From Gloeomargarita sp. SRBZ-1_bins_9 (GTDB lineage Bacteria; Cyanobacteriota; Cyanobacteriia; Gloeomargaritales; Gloeomargaritaceae), in assembly GCA_039794565.1 (NCBI GenBank), contig JAUQVX010000005.1, positions 1 through 42,500 on the forward strand: DNA of 42,500 nucleotides. Reading direction: 5' to 3'. The position numbers and the translations under genes were made by a program. Shown here piece by piece: positions 1 through 9,233 of the stretch (positions are counted from its first letter, which is position 1; each line of letters opens with the position of its first letter). The notes beneath the pieces were generated by a model. The model was not told the origin of the DNA. It made no database searches and worked only from the letters and a program-made list of their open reading frames with translations.

Positions 1-17
1 ATGCGCGATTTAGAAAC
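1..17 (+). repeat. 3' part of a degenerate CRISPR repeat
   Basis: Bases 1-17 read ATGCGCGATTTAGAAAC. The matching repeat end is ATGCGGGATTGAAAC, so this copy has one substitution and about two inserted bases. It is followed by 36 nt (18-53) before the first perfect repeat, exactly the usual spacer length. The rest of this repeat lies outside the window. Confidence 0.7.
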
Positions 18-891
18 TTTTCAATACCGCCCAGGACACCACGGACACGACGGCTCTCAAACTCTTCATCCCGGTATGCGGGATTGAAACCAACCAGTGG
101 GAGCTGTCGGATGAGAGAGGCTACACTCTCTCAAACTCTTCATCCCGGTATGCGGGATTGAAACCCTACCTGCGAAGTTGACCACCATGTGAGTACAGTT
201 CTCTCAAACTCTTCATCCCGGTATGCGGGATTGAAACGTCTGGAACAACGACAAATCTTGGGGACCTCGGCTTCTCTCAAACTCTTCATCCCGGTATGCG
301 GGATTGAAACCATGAACTCATCGCGGTAGATGGAATCGAAAGAAAACTCTCAAACTCTTCATCCCGGTATGCGGGATTGAAACTTTGATCTGTCTTTTTC
401 GAGGAGCGCGACTTTACTGCTCTCAAACTCTTCATCCCGGTATGCGGGATTGAAACAGAAGAGGCCCAACTCTTCCTGAGGGGTCAGTTCTGCTCTCAAA
501 CTCTTCATCCCGGTATGCGGGATTGAAACCTGGAATCCGGGCGATTTTTTTAACCGTGCGACCTTCTCTCAAACTCTTCATCCCGGTATGCGGGATTGAA
601 ACGTCTGCCACCGGATTTCTCCAACTGGGATTGGGCACTCTCAAACTCTTCATCCCGGTATGCGGGATTGAAACCTGACCCGCATGGAGGAGCGGGTTGG
701 GTGGAAACGACTCTCAAACTCTTCATCCCGGTATGCGGGATTGAAACCTTTTTAGCTCGGCCCCCAGACCACGATCGACCTTCTCTCAAACTCTTCATCC
801 CGGTATGCGGGATTGAAACTCCGCATCGGTCAAACTCCGGAGTAGAGGCGCTATCTCTCAAACTCTTCATCCCGGTATGCGGGATTGAAAC
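1..891 (+). CRISPR. CRISPR array, 12 perfect repeats, truncated at left by window edge
   Basis: Twelve identical 37-nt repeats start at 54, 128, 201, 274, 347, 421, 493, 566, 638, 711, 783 and 855. Each begins CTCTCAAACT and ends GCGGGATTGAAAC. The eleven spacers between them are 35-37 nt and all different. Inside the repeat ATCCCG and CGGGAT can form a 6-bp stem around a GTATG loop. The length, the stem and the GAAAC 3' end resemble type I-D style repeats of cyanobacteria such as Synechocystis; in such repeats the last 8 nt become the crRNA 5' handle, which puts the crRNA sense on the plus strand. A degenerate repeat and one more spacer precede position 54. No cas genes are in the window, so the subtype is an inference from repeat form only. 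The last repeat ends 10 nt before the gltS start codon. Confidence 0.97.
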
Positions 892-901
892 AATAGCACT
901 T

Positions 902-2263
902 ATGTTCACCCTGCGAGATGTTTTCTTTGCTTTTGTGGTCATGGCCCTGCTGCTCCTGGTGGGTCGCTACTTGAAATATCGCCTGCGTTGGTTGCAAAGA
1001 CTCTACCTGCCGGAGTCCATCGTGGCGGGTGTCCTGGCGCTTGGACTAACGCAACTGGGACTGGTGGCACCACCGATTCGTGAGGTCTGGCGACAGGTGC
1101 CGGGCCTGTTTATCAATCTCGTGTTTGCGGCGCTGTTTCTGGGGGAGACCATCCCAACACCGGTAGCTATTTGGAGAAAGGCAGCGCCCCAGGTGGTGTT
1201 TGGTCAGGCCCTGGCCTGGGGACAATATGTGGTCGGCGTTTTGGTTACGGGCATCCTGTTGGTCCCCCTGTTCAACGCCCATCCCCTGAATGCCGTGTTG
1301 ATTGAAATCGCCTTTGAAGGGGGACATGGGACGGCAGCTGGTATGGCGGATACGTTACGACAACTGGGTTTCCAGGCTGGCCCGGATTTGGCTTTGGCCC
1401 TGGCAACGGTGGGGATCGTCTCAGGGATTATCGCTGGTACCGCTCTGGCTGCCTGGGGACGGCGTCAAGGTCATGTGCAAAGTTTCACCACCCCAGTCCC
1501 TGACCAGGAGTGGTTTTCCCACCAAGAAACACCGGCGGTTCAACAAAAGCGGGCAAAGTTGCTGAGTCATTTACTGATTGACCCCCTGTCGCTGAATTTG
1601 GGGTTCGTGGGGCTGGCGGTGAGTATCGGTTGGCTGCTGTTGCAGGGGCTGATGCTGCTGGAAAATCGCACCTGGGGCACTGCGGGCGTTAAGGTCATGG
1701 CCTATGTGCCCCTGTTTCCCATGGCGCTGATCGGCGGGATGCTGGTGCAATTGGCTATGCAATGGCTGGGCCTGGACTGTCTCATCCTGCGGCCCTTGGT
1801 GCAACGGATTGCGGGAACGGCTCTGGATGCGTTGATTGTGGCAGCACTGGCTTCAATGTCCCTGGTGGCGATTGGCCAAAATCTCGGCCCGTTTCTCTTG
1901 CTTAGTGCGGCGGGCATTCTCTGGAATGTAGGATTCTTCCTGTATTACGCGCCCCGGCTTTTCCCGGACTACTGGTTTGAAAAGGGGATAGCTGACCTGG
2001 GCCAGTCTATGGGTGTCACCGCGACGGGGTTGTTGTTGCTGCGCATGGTGGACCCGGCCTTGCGCTCCGGAGCCTTGGAAAGTTTTGCCTATAAGCAATT
2101 GCTGTTTGAGCCGATTGTGGGCGGGGGGTTGTTTACAGCAGCGGCACCGGTATTGATTCACACCTGGGGGCTATGGCCGATGCTGGGGTTGACAGGGGTC
2201 ATCCTGACGTTTTGGTTGCTGGTGGGGGCGTGGCTCCAGCAATCCGCACGGCGCAGGCTTTGA
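902..2263 (+). CDS. gltS: Sodium/glutamate symporter, GltS (ESS) family
   Basis: Predicted 453-aa inner-membrane protein with many hydrophobic segments. The order of features matches GltS: an N-terminal segment [11 protein letters not shown] that leads into an arginine/lysine-rich turn and a YLPESIVAG motif (E. coli GltS has YTIPEPVAGG), a central EGGHGTAAG motif (SGGHGTGA in E. coli), then further membrane helices. The family imports glutamate with sodium. The open frame continues upstream into the CRISPR repeats, but the ATG at 902 aligns with the natural N-terminus, so I start there. Only 10 nt separate the start from the last repeat and no Shine-Dalgarno sequence is visible. The 3' end overlaps narB, on the other strand, by 65 bp. 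The family assignment is firm; the substrate is inferred from the family. Confidence 0.9.
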   Translation: MFTLRDVFFAFVVMALLLLVGRYLKYRLRWLQRLYLPESIVAGVLALGLTQLGLVAPPIREVWRQVPGLFINLVFAALFLGETIPTPVAIWRKAAPQVVFGQALAWGQYVVGVLVTGILLVPLFNAHPLNAVLIEIAFEGGHGTAAGMADTLRQLGFQAGPDLALALATVGIVSGIIAGTALAAWGRRQGHVQSFTTPVPDQEWFSHQETPAVQQKRAKLLSHLLIDPLSLNLGFVGLAVSIGWLLLQGLMLLENRTWGTAGVKVMAYVPLFPMALIGGMLVQLAMQWLGLDCLILRPLVQRIAGTALDALIVAALASMSLVAIGQNLGPFLLLSAAGILWNVGFFLYYAPRLFPDYWFEKGIADLGQSMGVTATGLLLLRMVDPALRSGALESFAYKQLLFEPIVGGGLFTAAAPVLIHTWGLWPMLGLTGVILTFWLLVGAWLQQSARRRL

Positions 2264-4328
2264 GTTCGGGCTGGTGGGAGGTGGGACAGGCCAGGGGATG
2301 GGTCAGGACATTGGCTGCAGCGGATGGATGCCAGAGCACTCCCCAGTGCATGGGAATGAACAACGTGCCTGGTACTATGTCGGATGTGACCTTGGCGGGT
2401 AGCTGCACCCTGCCCCGGCGAGAGGTCACCGTGACCAGGGTTCCATCGGCAATACCTAGCTTTTCGGCGTCCTGGGGATGGATCTCCACAAAGGGCTGGG
2501 GGTGCATTTTCTGAATCTTGGGAATACGACCGGTGCGGGTTTGGGTGTGCCAGTGCCCATACAGTCGCCCCGTTGTCAGCAAAAAGGGATATTCGGCATC
2601 CACCGGCTCAGCCACCCCAAGGGCCTCCTCTAGACCAAAGTGGGCACGGCTATCAGGGGTGCCAAAGCGATGGTCGGTGTAGAGTCGCTTTTCGGCCTGG
2701 GCTTCCGCATCGGGGCAACCGGCTGGGCAGGGCCACTGCAATGGACCAAGACGCTGTAAACGCTCGTGACTCAGGCCGGATAGGTCACAGGGACGCCCGC
2801 GGGTTAGGGCAGCGAATTCGTCGAATACCTCGGCACTGGTGGCAAAGGCAAATTGCCGGTGAAAACCCAGGCGACGCCCTACTTCGGCAAAAATTTCCCA
2901 GTCGGCTTTGGCTTCCCCCGGTGGCGACCGAAAGGCTGGGCATAGGGTAACCCGTCGCTCGGAATTGGTCATGGTGCCAGTTTTTTCCCCCCACTGGGCG
3001 CAGGGCAACAACAAATGGGCATAGGCACTGGTCTCGGTCGGGAAATAGCAGTCCTGATAGACCGTAAACGGTGAGCGGGCCAGGGCAGCTTGGACCCGTT
3101 CTTGATGGGGCAAACTCACCGCAGGATTGGTGGCGGCAATCCACAGTAGGTGCACGGCCCCTTGCTCTAGGCCCTCGATCATTTGCCAGGCGGTGCGACC
3201 CGGTTGGGGGGCAATGGCTCCGGGCGGTAGTCGCCAGTGCATCTCTACGTCGCGGCGATGGTCAGGGTTAGTCACCAGCCGGTAGCCCGGTAGTAGATGG
3301 GCCAATCCCCCGGTTTCCCGACCCCCCATGGCATTGGGTTGACCTGTCAAGGAAAAGGGTCCCGCCCCTGGCTTGCCCACTTGCCCGGTTAAAAGATGCA
3401 AATTGATGAGACTGCGGGCCTTGGCGGTACCCTCACGGGACTGGTTGATGCCCATGGACCAAAGGGACAAAACGGCTGACGCTCCTGCCCACCAGCGGGC
3501 CGCCTGGGTAAGCTGCTCAAGGGTAATCCCACACTCCTCAGCCACCCAGCGGGGATGGTATTTCTGCACGATGGCCCGATAGGCAGCAAAGCCGCTGGTG
3601 TGCTGGGCAATGAAAGCGTGGTCAAGGGCATCCCAAGCAATGAGCAGGTGGGCAATGCCGTGCAGTAAGTAAATATCGGTGCCTGGACGGATGGGCAGAT
3701 GCAAGTCGGCGACTGCCGCTGTTTCCGTGCGCCGGGGGTCCACCACAATTAACTTCACGTGGGGATTTTTCTTGTGGTGCTGCCGTAGACGGTTAAACAC
3801 AATGGGATGGCATTCAGCTGTGTTGGTGCCGATCAAAAACGCGCAATCGGTCAGCTCCAAATCCCCATAACAGCAGGGCGGGCCATCACTCCCGAAGCTG
3901 GCCATGTAGGCCGACACAGCGCTGGACATGCACAGGCGCGAGTTGGTGTCGAAATTATTGGTACCCAGACACCCCTTGATGAGCTTTTGCGCCACGTAGT
4001 AGTCCTCGGTTTGCCACTGCCCCGAACCGTAAAGACAAATCCCCTCAGGACCCCATGTGCGCAGGACATGACGGATGCGCTCAACTAGGATCGTCAAGGC
4101 CTCATCCCAGGAAATGCGCACCCACGGCTGGTCCAGGGCAGGCCGGTACAGGGGATACAACAGTCGGTCCCGGTCCAGGGCTTCTAGGACAGTGGCCCCC
4201 TTGACGCAGACCATTCCTAGGGACGACGGATGCGCCCGGTCTCCCCGCACTTTTGCCCCGTCAACCACCTCCAGGCCACACCCCACGCCGCAGTAGGGAC
4301 ACAGGGTTTTGGTCAAGGTGCTAGTCAT
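2199..4328 (-). CDS. narB: Ferredoxin-nitrate reductase NarB
   Basis: 709-aa molybdoenzyme that reduces nitrate to nitrite with electrons from ferredoxin, carrying a [4Fe-4S] cluster and a bis-molybdopterin guanine dinucleotide. Cluster ligands are C10, C13, C17 and C41 (LCPYCGVGC, then GMVCVKG). C133 in NSRLCMSSA is the expected Mo ligand. The C-terminal domain carries the usual MopB-type barrel (GDGTLVTV-like region, then FIPMHWG). The length is close to NarB of Synechococcus elongatus (about 729 aa). The start ATG overlaps the nrtD stop by 8 nt; the frame is open further upstream, but residues before [13 protein letters not shown] have no family counterpart. It is the last gene of the nirA-nrtABCD-narB operon. 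Its 3' end runs 65 bp into gltS on the opposite strand. Confidence 0.96.
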   Translation of the reverse strand: MTSTLTKTLCPYCGVGCGLEVVDGAKVRGDRAHPSSLGMVCVKGATVLEALDRDRLLYPLYRPALDQPWVRISWDEALTILVERIRHVLRTWGPEGICLYGSGQWQTEDYYVAQKLIKGCLGTNNFDTNSRLCMSSAVSAYMASFGSDGPPCCYGDLELTDCAFLIGTNTAECHPIVFNRLRQHHKKNPHVKLIVVDPRRTETAAVADLHLPIRPGTDIYLLHGIAHLLIAWDALDHAFIAQHTSGFAAYRAIVQKYHPRWVAEECGITLEQLTQAARWWAGASAVLSLWSMGINQSREGTAKARSLINLHLLTGQVGKPGAGPFSLTGQPNAMGGRETGGLAHLLPGYRLVTNPDHRRDVEMHWRLPPGAIAPQPGRTAWQMIEGLEQGAVHLLWIAATNPAVSLPHQERVQAALARSPFTVYQDCYFPTETSAYAHLLLPCAQWGEKTGTMTNSERRVTLCPAFRSPPGEAKADWEIFAEVGRRLGFHRQFAFATSAEVFDEFAALTRGRPCDLSGLSHERLQRLGPLQWPCPAGCPDAEAQAEKRLYTDHRFGTPDSRAHFGLEEALGVAEPVDAEYPFLLTTGRLYGHWHTQTRTGRIPKIQKMHPQPFVEIHPQDAEKLGIADGTLVTVTSRRGRVQLPAKVTSDIVPGTLFIPMHWGVLWHPSAAANVLTHPLACPTSHQPELKACAVRIAGATPPPATKTSG

Positions 4329-5118
4329 GATGGGCAAAACGCTCGTAGAGAAATTCCAGAATGTGGTTGCGCAAATGGTAGTAGTGGGGGTCATTTTGCA
4401 AGCGCCGACGCTGCCGGGGACGGCCAAAAGGCACCTCCAGAACGTCACCAATGGTCGCCGCCGGTCCGTTGGTCATCAGCACAATTCGGTCGCTTAGGTA
4501 CAGCGCCTCATCAATATCGTGGGTCACCATCAACACCGTCACTTGGTGCTGCCGCCAAATGTGGAGTAGTTGGTCCTGGAGTTCCTCTTTGGTAATGGCA
4601 TCCAGGGCGCCAAAGGGTTCATCGAGCAGCAACATCTGGGGCCGGACCGCTAGCGCTCGGGCAATCGCCACCCGCTGTTTCATGCCCCCCGACAGTTGGG
4701 CCGGGTATCGGTGGGCCGCCTCCGTCAAACCGACTAGCTCCAGGTGCTGGTGAACGATGGGCCGCCGCTGGGCCGGGGTTAACCGAGGAAAGACAGCCTT
4801 GATGGCCAGGTCAATGTTTTGATAGGCCGTCAACCAGGGTAACAGGGAATAGTTTTGAAACACCACCATCCGGTCCGGTCCCGGTTCGGTAATCGGCTGG
4901 TCGTTGATGCAGACCTGACCAAGGGTAGGTTGGGTAAAACCGGCCACCATATTGAGCAAGGTGGTTTTCCCGCAGCCGGAATGCCCCACTAGACAGACAA
5001 ACTCTCCGGTTTTGACCTCCAGGTCAATATCAGTGATTACCGTGTGCTTGCCGTAGGTTTTGGTCACCCCCGCCAGACGCAGATGGGTCGTAGTCGTCGG
5101 TGCGACTAGGGTACGCAT
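4321..5118 (-). CDS. nrtD: Nitrate ABC transporter ATPase NrtD
   Basis: 265-aa ATPase subunit of the nitrate/nitrite importer. Walker [10 protein letters not shown] lies at about residues 45-53, the signature is LSGGMKQR, Walker B is [11 protein letters not shown], and the H-loop is MVTHDIDEA. Unlike NrtC it has no C-terminal substrate-binding-like domain. The start is supported by a GGGAGG ribosome site 7 nt upstream, located inside the end of nrtC, which it overlaps by 13 bp. Its last codons overlap narB. In characterised cyanobacteria NrtC and NrtD form the ATPase pair on the NrtB permease. Confidence 0.95.
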   Translation of the reverse strand: MRTLVAPTTTTHLRLAGVTKTYGKHTVITDIDLEVKTGEFVCLVGHSGCGKTTLLNMVAGFTQPTLGQVCINDQPITEPGPDRMVVFQNYSLLPWLTAYQNIDLAIKAVFPRLTPAQRRPIVHQHLELVGLTEAAHRYPAQLSGGMKQRVAIARALAVRPQMLLLDEPFGALDAITKEELQDQLLHIWRQHQVTVLMVTHDIDEALYLSDRIVLMTNGPAATIGDVLEVPFGRPRQRRRLQNDPHYYHLRNHILEFLYERFAHHD

Positions 5119-7091
5119 GATTGTTCCTCCCGTTGTTGCCAGTCAATGGTGCGGTAATCAATGGCTCGGCGAATAGGGAATTGCTCCAGATAGGCCAAGG
5201 GGTTGTCAGCATCAAAAAGCAGACCATCTGCCAGGACAAACTGCCGTCGGTCGGGTATGTAATCCGGACGACCGAGCGCCTGCGCCGCCTGCACGTAGGT
5301 CTCCAGGTCGTAAACGGTGTCTATTACTTCCCAGCCGTTTTGGGGCAAGGGCGTCAATCCCCAGCGGGCCAATTGGGTCAACATCCATATCCCCTCCGAC
5401 GGCAACGGACAGTTGGCCTGCTGCACAAAAAACTGATGCAGACGCAGGTAGTGGAGTTGCTCCCCCAAAGGTTCGGCCAAACCAGGTCGCAACAGGGCTG
5501 GCGGCAGGTGGAGATACTCTGGTTGGCTGAGCAACTCGGCCAGGGCAGCGCGCTGCTTGGGGATGTCGCAAATCTCACCGGCTCGCATCAAGGCCTGGAC
5601 CAGCGCTAAGTAACGCTCCGGCTCAGCAGCTGCCCAGGCTCGATTCACCGCTAGCACCTTTTCCGGATGCCCGGCCCATAGGTCCAAGCTGGTGCTGATG
5701 CACTTACCAATCCCTGCCTGTTCCGCATAGGTGTTCCAGGGTTGGCCCACGCAAAACCCGTGTACATGTCCCGCCTCCAGGTGATAGACCATTTGGGCCG
5801 GCGGGGCGACCACCAGTTCCACGTCCCGGTCGGGGTCTATCCCTAGGCTGGCCAGGGCATAGCGCAGCAATAAATTGTGCATGGACGCCGGGTGCACCAC
5901 ACCCCAGATCAGACGCTGGCCCGTGCGTTCGATGTAGTCCTTGCAGGCGGCTAGGCAGGTGACCCCCTGCTCGTAGAGCAAGCGACTGATGGTAATGCCA
6001 TTGCTATTGCGACTGAGTACCAATGGCACCCGCAACGCCGGTTGGGGCACTTGGTCCTGGTAACCCACCGCCAGCGCCAGGGGCAAGGGTGCCAGCATTT
6101 GGGCCGCCTGCAACCGCCCCGACGTCACCCCCTCGGCCAAATCCGCCCAACTACTCTCCTGGCACAATTCCACCTCCAGCCCATAGGCGGCAAACAGGCC
6201 CTCCGCTTGGGCCACCGCCAGGGGAGCACAGTCCGTCAAGGGCAAAAATCCCACAGCCACCTGGCGCTTAGATGACCGCCACCCCGAAACCACCGCCAGA
6301 GACCGTTGCCGGCGCTGCTGCTGCAAAAAGTCCATCACCTGTTGCCGTAGGGTGTAGTAGCTTGGGTGATGCACCACATCATGGCGGTTGCGGGGCCGGG
6401 GAAACGGGACTTGCAGAATCTGGCCTATCCGTGCGCTGGGGCCATTGGTCAGCAGCACCACCCGGTCCGCCAGCAGCAGGGCCTCGTCCACATCATGGGT
6501 CACCATCAAACAGGTCATCCCCAGCGATTGGCACACCGCCATCAGTTCCTCCTGCAGGCTCCCCCGCGTCAGGGCATCCAGCGCCCCAAAGGGTTCATCC
6601 AGCAGCAGCACTTGCGGTGTAATTGCCAAGGCCCGGGCAATGGCCACCCGTTGCTTCATCCCCCCCGACAGTTGCGCCGGATACTTGTGCCGAGCATGCC
6701 ACAGATGGACCTGTTCCAGAGCCGTTTGGATACGCCGCTGCTGGACCGGTTTGGGCAAACGGGGAAACACCGCCTGCACCGCCAGGGCCACATTGGCATA
6801 GACGGTTTTCCAAGGCAGCAGCGAGTAGTTTTGAAACACCACCATCCGGTCCGGCCCGGGTTCCGTCACCTGGCGGCCCCGGATCACCACCCCCCCAGCT
6901 GTTGGGCGCAAAAAACCCGCCACGATATTCAGCAGAGTGGACTTGCCACAACCAGAGTGCCCCAGCAGGGCCACAAATTCCCCCTCCTGGATTTCCAAGT
7001 GAATATCCTTAAGCGCCGTATAGTGCCCCCCCGCCGGCAACGGAAACACCATGTCCACGTGATCGATTTCAATCAACGGCTTGGTCATCAT
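5106..7091 (-). CDS. nrtC: Nitrate ABC transporter ATPase NrtC with C-terminal NrtA-like regulatory domain
   Basis: 661 aa in two parts. Residues 1 to about 250 form an ABC ATPase (Walker A GHSGCGKST, signature LSGGMKQR, Walker [13 protein letters not shown]-loop MVTHDVDEA). Residues from about 275 to the end resemble the substrate-binding protein NrtA (VGFLPLTDCAPLAVAQAEGL; a PAQMVYHLEAG segment matching PPPQMVANMKTG in NrtA). This fusion is characteristic of cyanobacterial NrtC, where the C-terminal domain mediates ammonium-promoted inhibition of uptake (known from S. elongatus). An AGGAGGT ribosome site sits at the end of nrtB; the start may be either of two adjacent ATGs (7091 or 7088). 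Confidence 0.96.
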   Translation of the reverse strand: MMTKPLIEIDHVDMVFPLPAGGHYTALKDIHLEIQEGEFVALLGHSGCGKSTLLNIVAGFLRPTAGGVVIRGRQVTEPGPDRMVVFQNYSLLPWKTVYANVALAVQAVFPRLPKPVQQRRIQTALEQVHLWHARHKYPAQLSGGMKQRVAIARALAITPQVLLLDEPFGALDALTRGSLQEELMAVCQSLGMTCLMVTHDVDEALLLADRVVLLTNGPSARIGQILQVPFPRPRNRHDVVHHPSYYTLRQQVMDFLQQQRRQRSLAVVSGWRSSKRQVAVGFLPLTDCAPLAVAQAEGLFAAYGLEVELCQESSWADLAEGVTSGRLQAAQMLAPLPLALAVGYQDQVPQPALRVPLVLSRNSNGITISRLLYEQGVTCLAACKDYIERTGQRLIWGVVHPASMHNLLLRYALASLGIDPDRDVELVVAPPAQMVYHLEAGHVHGFCVGQPWNTYAEQAGIGKCISTSLDLWAGHPEKVLAVNRAWAAAEPERYLALVQALMRAGEICDIPKQRAALAELLSQPEYLHLPPALLRPGLAEPLGEQLHYLRLHQFFVQQANCPLPSEGIWMLTQLARWGLTPLPQNGWEVIDTVYDLETYVQAAQALGRPDYIPDRRQFVLADGLLFDADNPLAYLEQFPIRRAIDYRTIDWQQREEQSCVP

Positions 7092-7096
7092 TCCCC

Positions 7097-7898
7097 CTAA
7101 ACCTCCTGGCCCTTGGTCACCACCTTGCCCAGATAGGCCACGCAGCGGTCCAGCACCAGGCCCACCAGGCCCACGTAAAACAGGGCAATCACGATTTCAC
7201 TAATCAGCGAGCTATTCCAGGCGTCCCAGATAAAGAAACCAATCCCCACCCCGCCGATTAACATCTCCGCCGCCACAATCGCCAGCCACGACAGGCCAAT
7301 GCCAATGCGCAGCCCTGTAAACACATAAGGCACCGTCGCCGGCACCAGCACATGCCAGAAGTAATCCCATTTCGACAGCCGCAACACCCGCGCCACATTG
7401 CGGTAGTCCCGGGGAATTTGCTGCACCCCCACCACCGTGTTGATGATAATGGGCCAGACTGCCGTAATAAAAATCACAAAGATCGCCGCCGGTTCGTTGT
7501 CCTTGAAGGCAGCCAGGGAAATGGGCAACCAGGCCAAGGGCGGCACCGGGCGCAACACCTGCAAAAGCGGGTCAAAGGCGTCGTAGGACTGGACTGGCTC
7601 CTAGGACCATACCCACTGTTATGCCAACCACCGCCGCCAGCGCAAATCCCACACCCACCCGCCGCAGGCTGAACAAAATTTGCCAGCCGATGCCCGCATC
7701 GTTGCCCGTCCCCCGGTAAAAAGGGTGCAAAATCAGCTCGCGCGTATCGGCAAATACCCTAGTCGGCGCCGGTAACTTCAACAGCCCCGTAGCAACCAGC
7801 ATCTGCCAGACGGCCAAAAATACCAACACCCCCACCAGGCCCAGTCCCACCTTGCGCACCCAGGGATGCTGCAACACCCCACCATAACTCGTCCCCAT
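7097..7898 (-). pseudogene. nrtB: Nitrate ABC transporter permease NrtB, interrupted by a frameshift
   Basis: Two adjacent reading frames together cover NrtB. The upstream part (about 7572-7898) starts MGTSYGG and ends ...GASPVLRRL followed by TGA. The downstream part (about 7097-7600, in the next frame) continues YDAFDPLLQVLRPVPPLAWLPI and runs to the normal end TKGQEV. The join needs one base removed or two (or five) added. The break coincides with a tandem repeat, GGACT GGACT GG on the plus strand at 7586-7597, a natural slippage site. The start ATG at 7898 has an AAGGAGG site 7 nt upstream; a GTG at 7904 is the alternative. As written, the product stops at about 108 aa and lacks the permease loop that docks on the ATPases. 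This may be a real mutation or a sequencing or assembly error; the rest of the operon looks intact. Confidence 0.9.
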
Positions 7899-7900
7899 CT

Positions 7901-9220
7901 TCACGCCTCCTTGATCGCTTTGATTTTCAATGCCTGGAGATAGCCCTGGGGATTTTCCGGGTCAAAGGCCACCCCGTCAAAAAACCGCTCCACCCCCCGC
8001 GATGGGGAAGTGGGTATCTGGTCTGCCGGCACCCCCAGCGCCTTGGCCGCCTCCCGCCAGAGGTCCTCCCGGTTGACCGCCCGGATCAAGGCCTTGGTAT
8101 CGGTACTGGCCGGGAAATAGCCCCAGCGGATGTTTTCCGTCAAAAACCACAGCTCATGGCTAGGGAAAGGATAGGACGCAAAATCCCGCCAGTACTTTTG
8201 CATCAGGTTTTTGTCCTCAAACTTGCGTCCATCCCCCAAATCAAGCTTGCCCAGGGAGCGGTCAATGATATCTTCATAGGGCACTTTTAGCCACTCCCGC
8301 TTGGCCAAAATCTGACACATTTCCGACTTGTTTTCATCCTTGTCGCACCACTGCTGGGCCTCCAGGATAGCCATCAACAAGGCCTTGGTCGCTTTGGGAT
8401 GTTTATCCACCCAATCCGCCCGCATGGTGAAACTTTTTTCCGGGTGGTCATTCCACAGTTGGCCAGTGGTGGCGGCATTGTAGGCAATTCCCTGGTTCAC
8501 CGCCTGGAGTGGCCAGGGTTCCCCTACGCAAAAAGCCTCCATCGTACCCGTTTTCATATTGGCCACCATCTGGGGCGGCGGCACCACAATGACAGAAACC
8601 TCCCTATTTGGGTCAATTCCGGCCGCAGCCAACCAATAACGCATCCACATATCGTGGGTACCACCAGGGAACGTCACCGCCACCTTGATGTCCTTCCCCT
8701 GGGCCCGTTTTTTTGCAAAAGCTGCCTTCAAGGGTTGGGCGTCAATGGATACCCCCAAATCTTTGTATTCCATTGCCAATCCCAAACCCTGACCGTTCAG
8801 GTTCAGCCGCGCCAGGATATACAGGGGCACCTTCCTGCCGCCCGTGACGACTCCAGCGCTGATGAGATAGGGCATAGGGGTCAAAATATGGGCACCGTCA
8901 ATTCCACCCCCTGCCGACCCCAACACCAAGTTGTCGCGGGTCACCCCCCAGGACGCCTGTTTGACCACCTCCACAGCCGGCATCCCGTATTTAGCAAAAA
9001 AGCCCTTTTCCTTGGCGATAATCAACGGCGCCGCATCCGTCAGGGCAATGAAGCCCAACTTGGCGGTTGTCACCTCCGGCGTTTCAATGGATGCCACCGG
9101 CCCCGGTTGCTGGTTATCGGTCGTGGTGGAGGGACTGCCGCAGCCGTGCATCAGGACCGTCGTGGCCGCTGTGATGCCAGATGTAAGCAGAAACTGCCGA
9201 CGCGAGAGCTTATGCACCAT
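7901..9220 (-). CDS. nrtA: Nitrate-binding lipoprotein NrtA
   Basis: 439-aa periplasmic nitrate/nitrite-binding component of the NrtABCD importer. The N-terminus has a twin-arginine-like sequence (LSRRQFLLTSG) followed by a lipobox ending LMHGC, as in other cyanobacterial NrtA proteins, so it is probably exported and anchored by a lipid. The mature part starts with LGFIALTDAAPLIIAKEKGFF and contains the family segment PPPQMVANMKTGTMEAF and FCVGEPW. A strong AAGGAGA ribosome site lies 6 nt before the ATG. It follows nirA after 13 nt, and its stop codon is within a few bases of the nrtB start, suggesting coupled translation. Confidence 0.96.
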   Translation of the reverse strand: MVHKLSRRQFLLTSGITAATTVLMHGCGSPSTTTDNQQPGPVASIETPEVTTAKLGFIALTDAAPLIIAKEKGFFAKYGMPAVEVVKQASWGVTRDNLVLGSAGGGIDGAHILTPMPYLISAGVVTGGRKVPLYILARLNLNGQGLGLAMEYKDLGVSIDAQPLKAAFAKKRAQGKDIKVAVTFPGGTHDMWMRYWLAAAGIDPNREVSVIVVPPPQMVANMKTGTMEAFCVGEPWPLQAVNQGIAYNAATTGQLWNDHPEKSFTMRADWVDKHPKATKALLMAILEAQQWCDKDENKSEMCQILAKREWLKVPYEDIIDRSLGKLDLGDGRKFEDKNLMQKYWRDFASYPFPSHELWFLTENIRWGYFPASTDTKALIRAVNREDLWREAAKALGVPADQIPTSPSRGVERFFDGVAFDPENPQGYLQALKIKAIKEA

Positions 9221-9233
9221 GTTCGTCTCCTTA

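Noticed and set aside
596-901. Long N-terminal extension of gltS through the CRISPR repeats
   Set aside because: The extra residues are translated repeats and spacers, and the ATG at 902 matches the GltS family N-terminus.
432-942. Minus-strand open frames across the CRISPR array
   Set aside because: They consist of the repeat translated again and again and have no coding character.
7097-7564. The downstream half of nrtB as a separate short permease gene
   Set aside because: It starts in the middle of the permease fold, and the missing residues continue in the neighbouring frame directly upstream.
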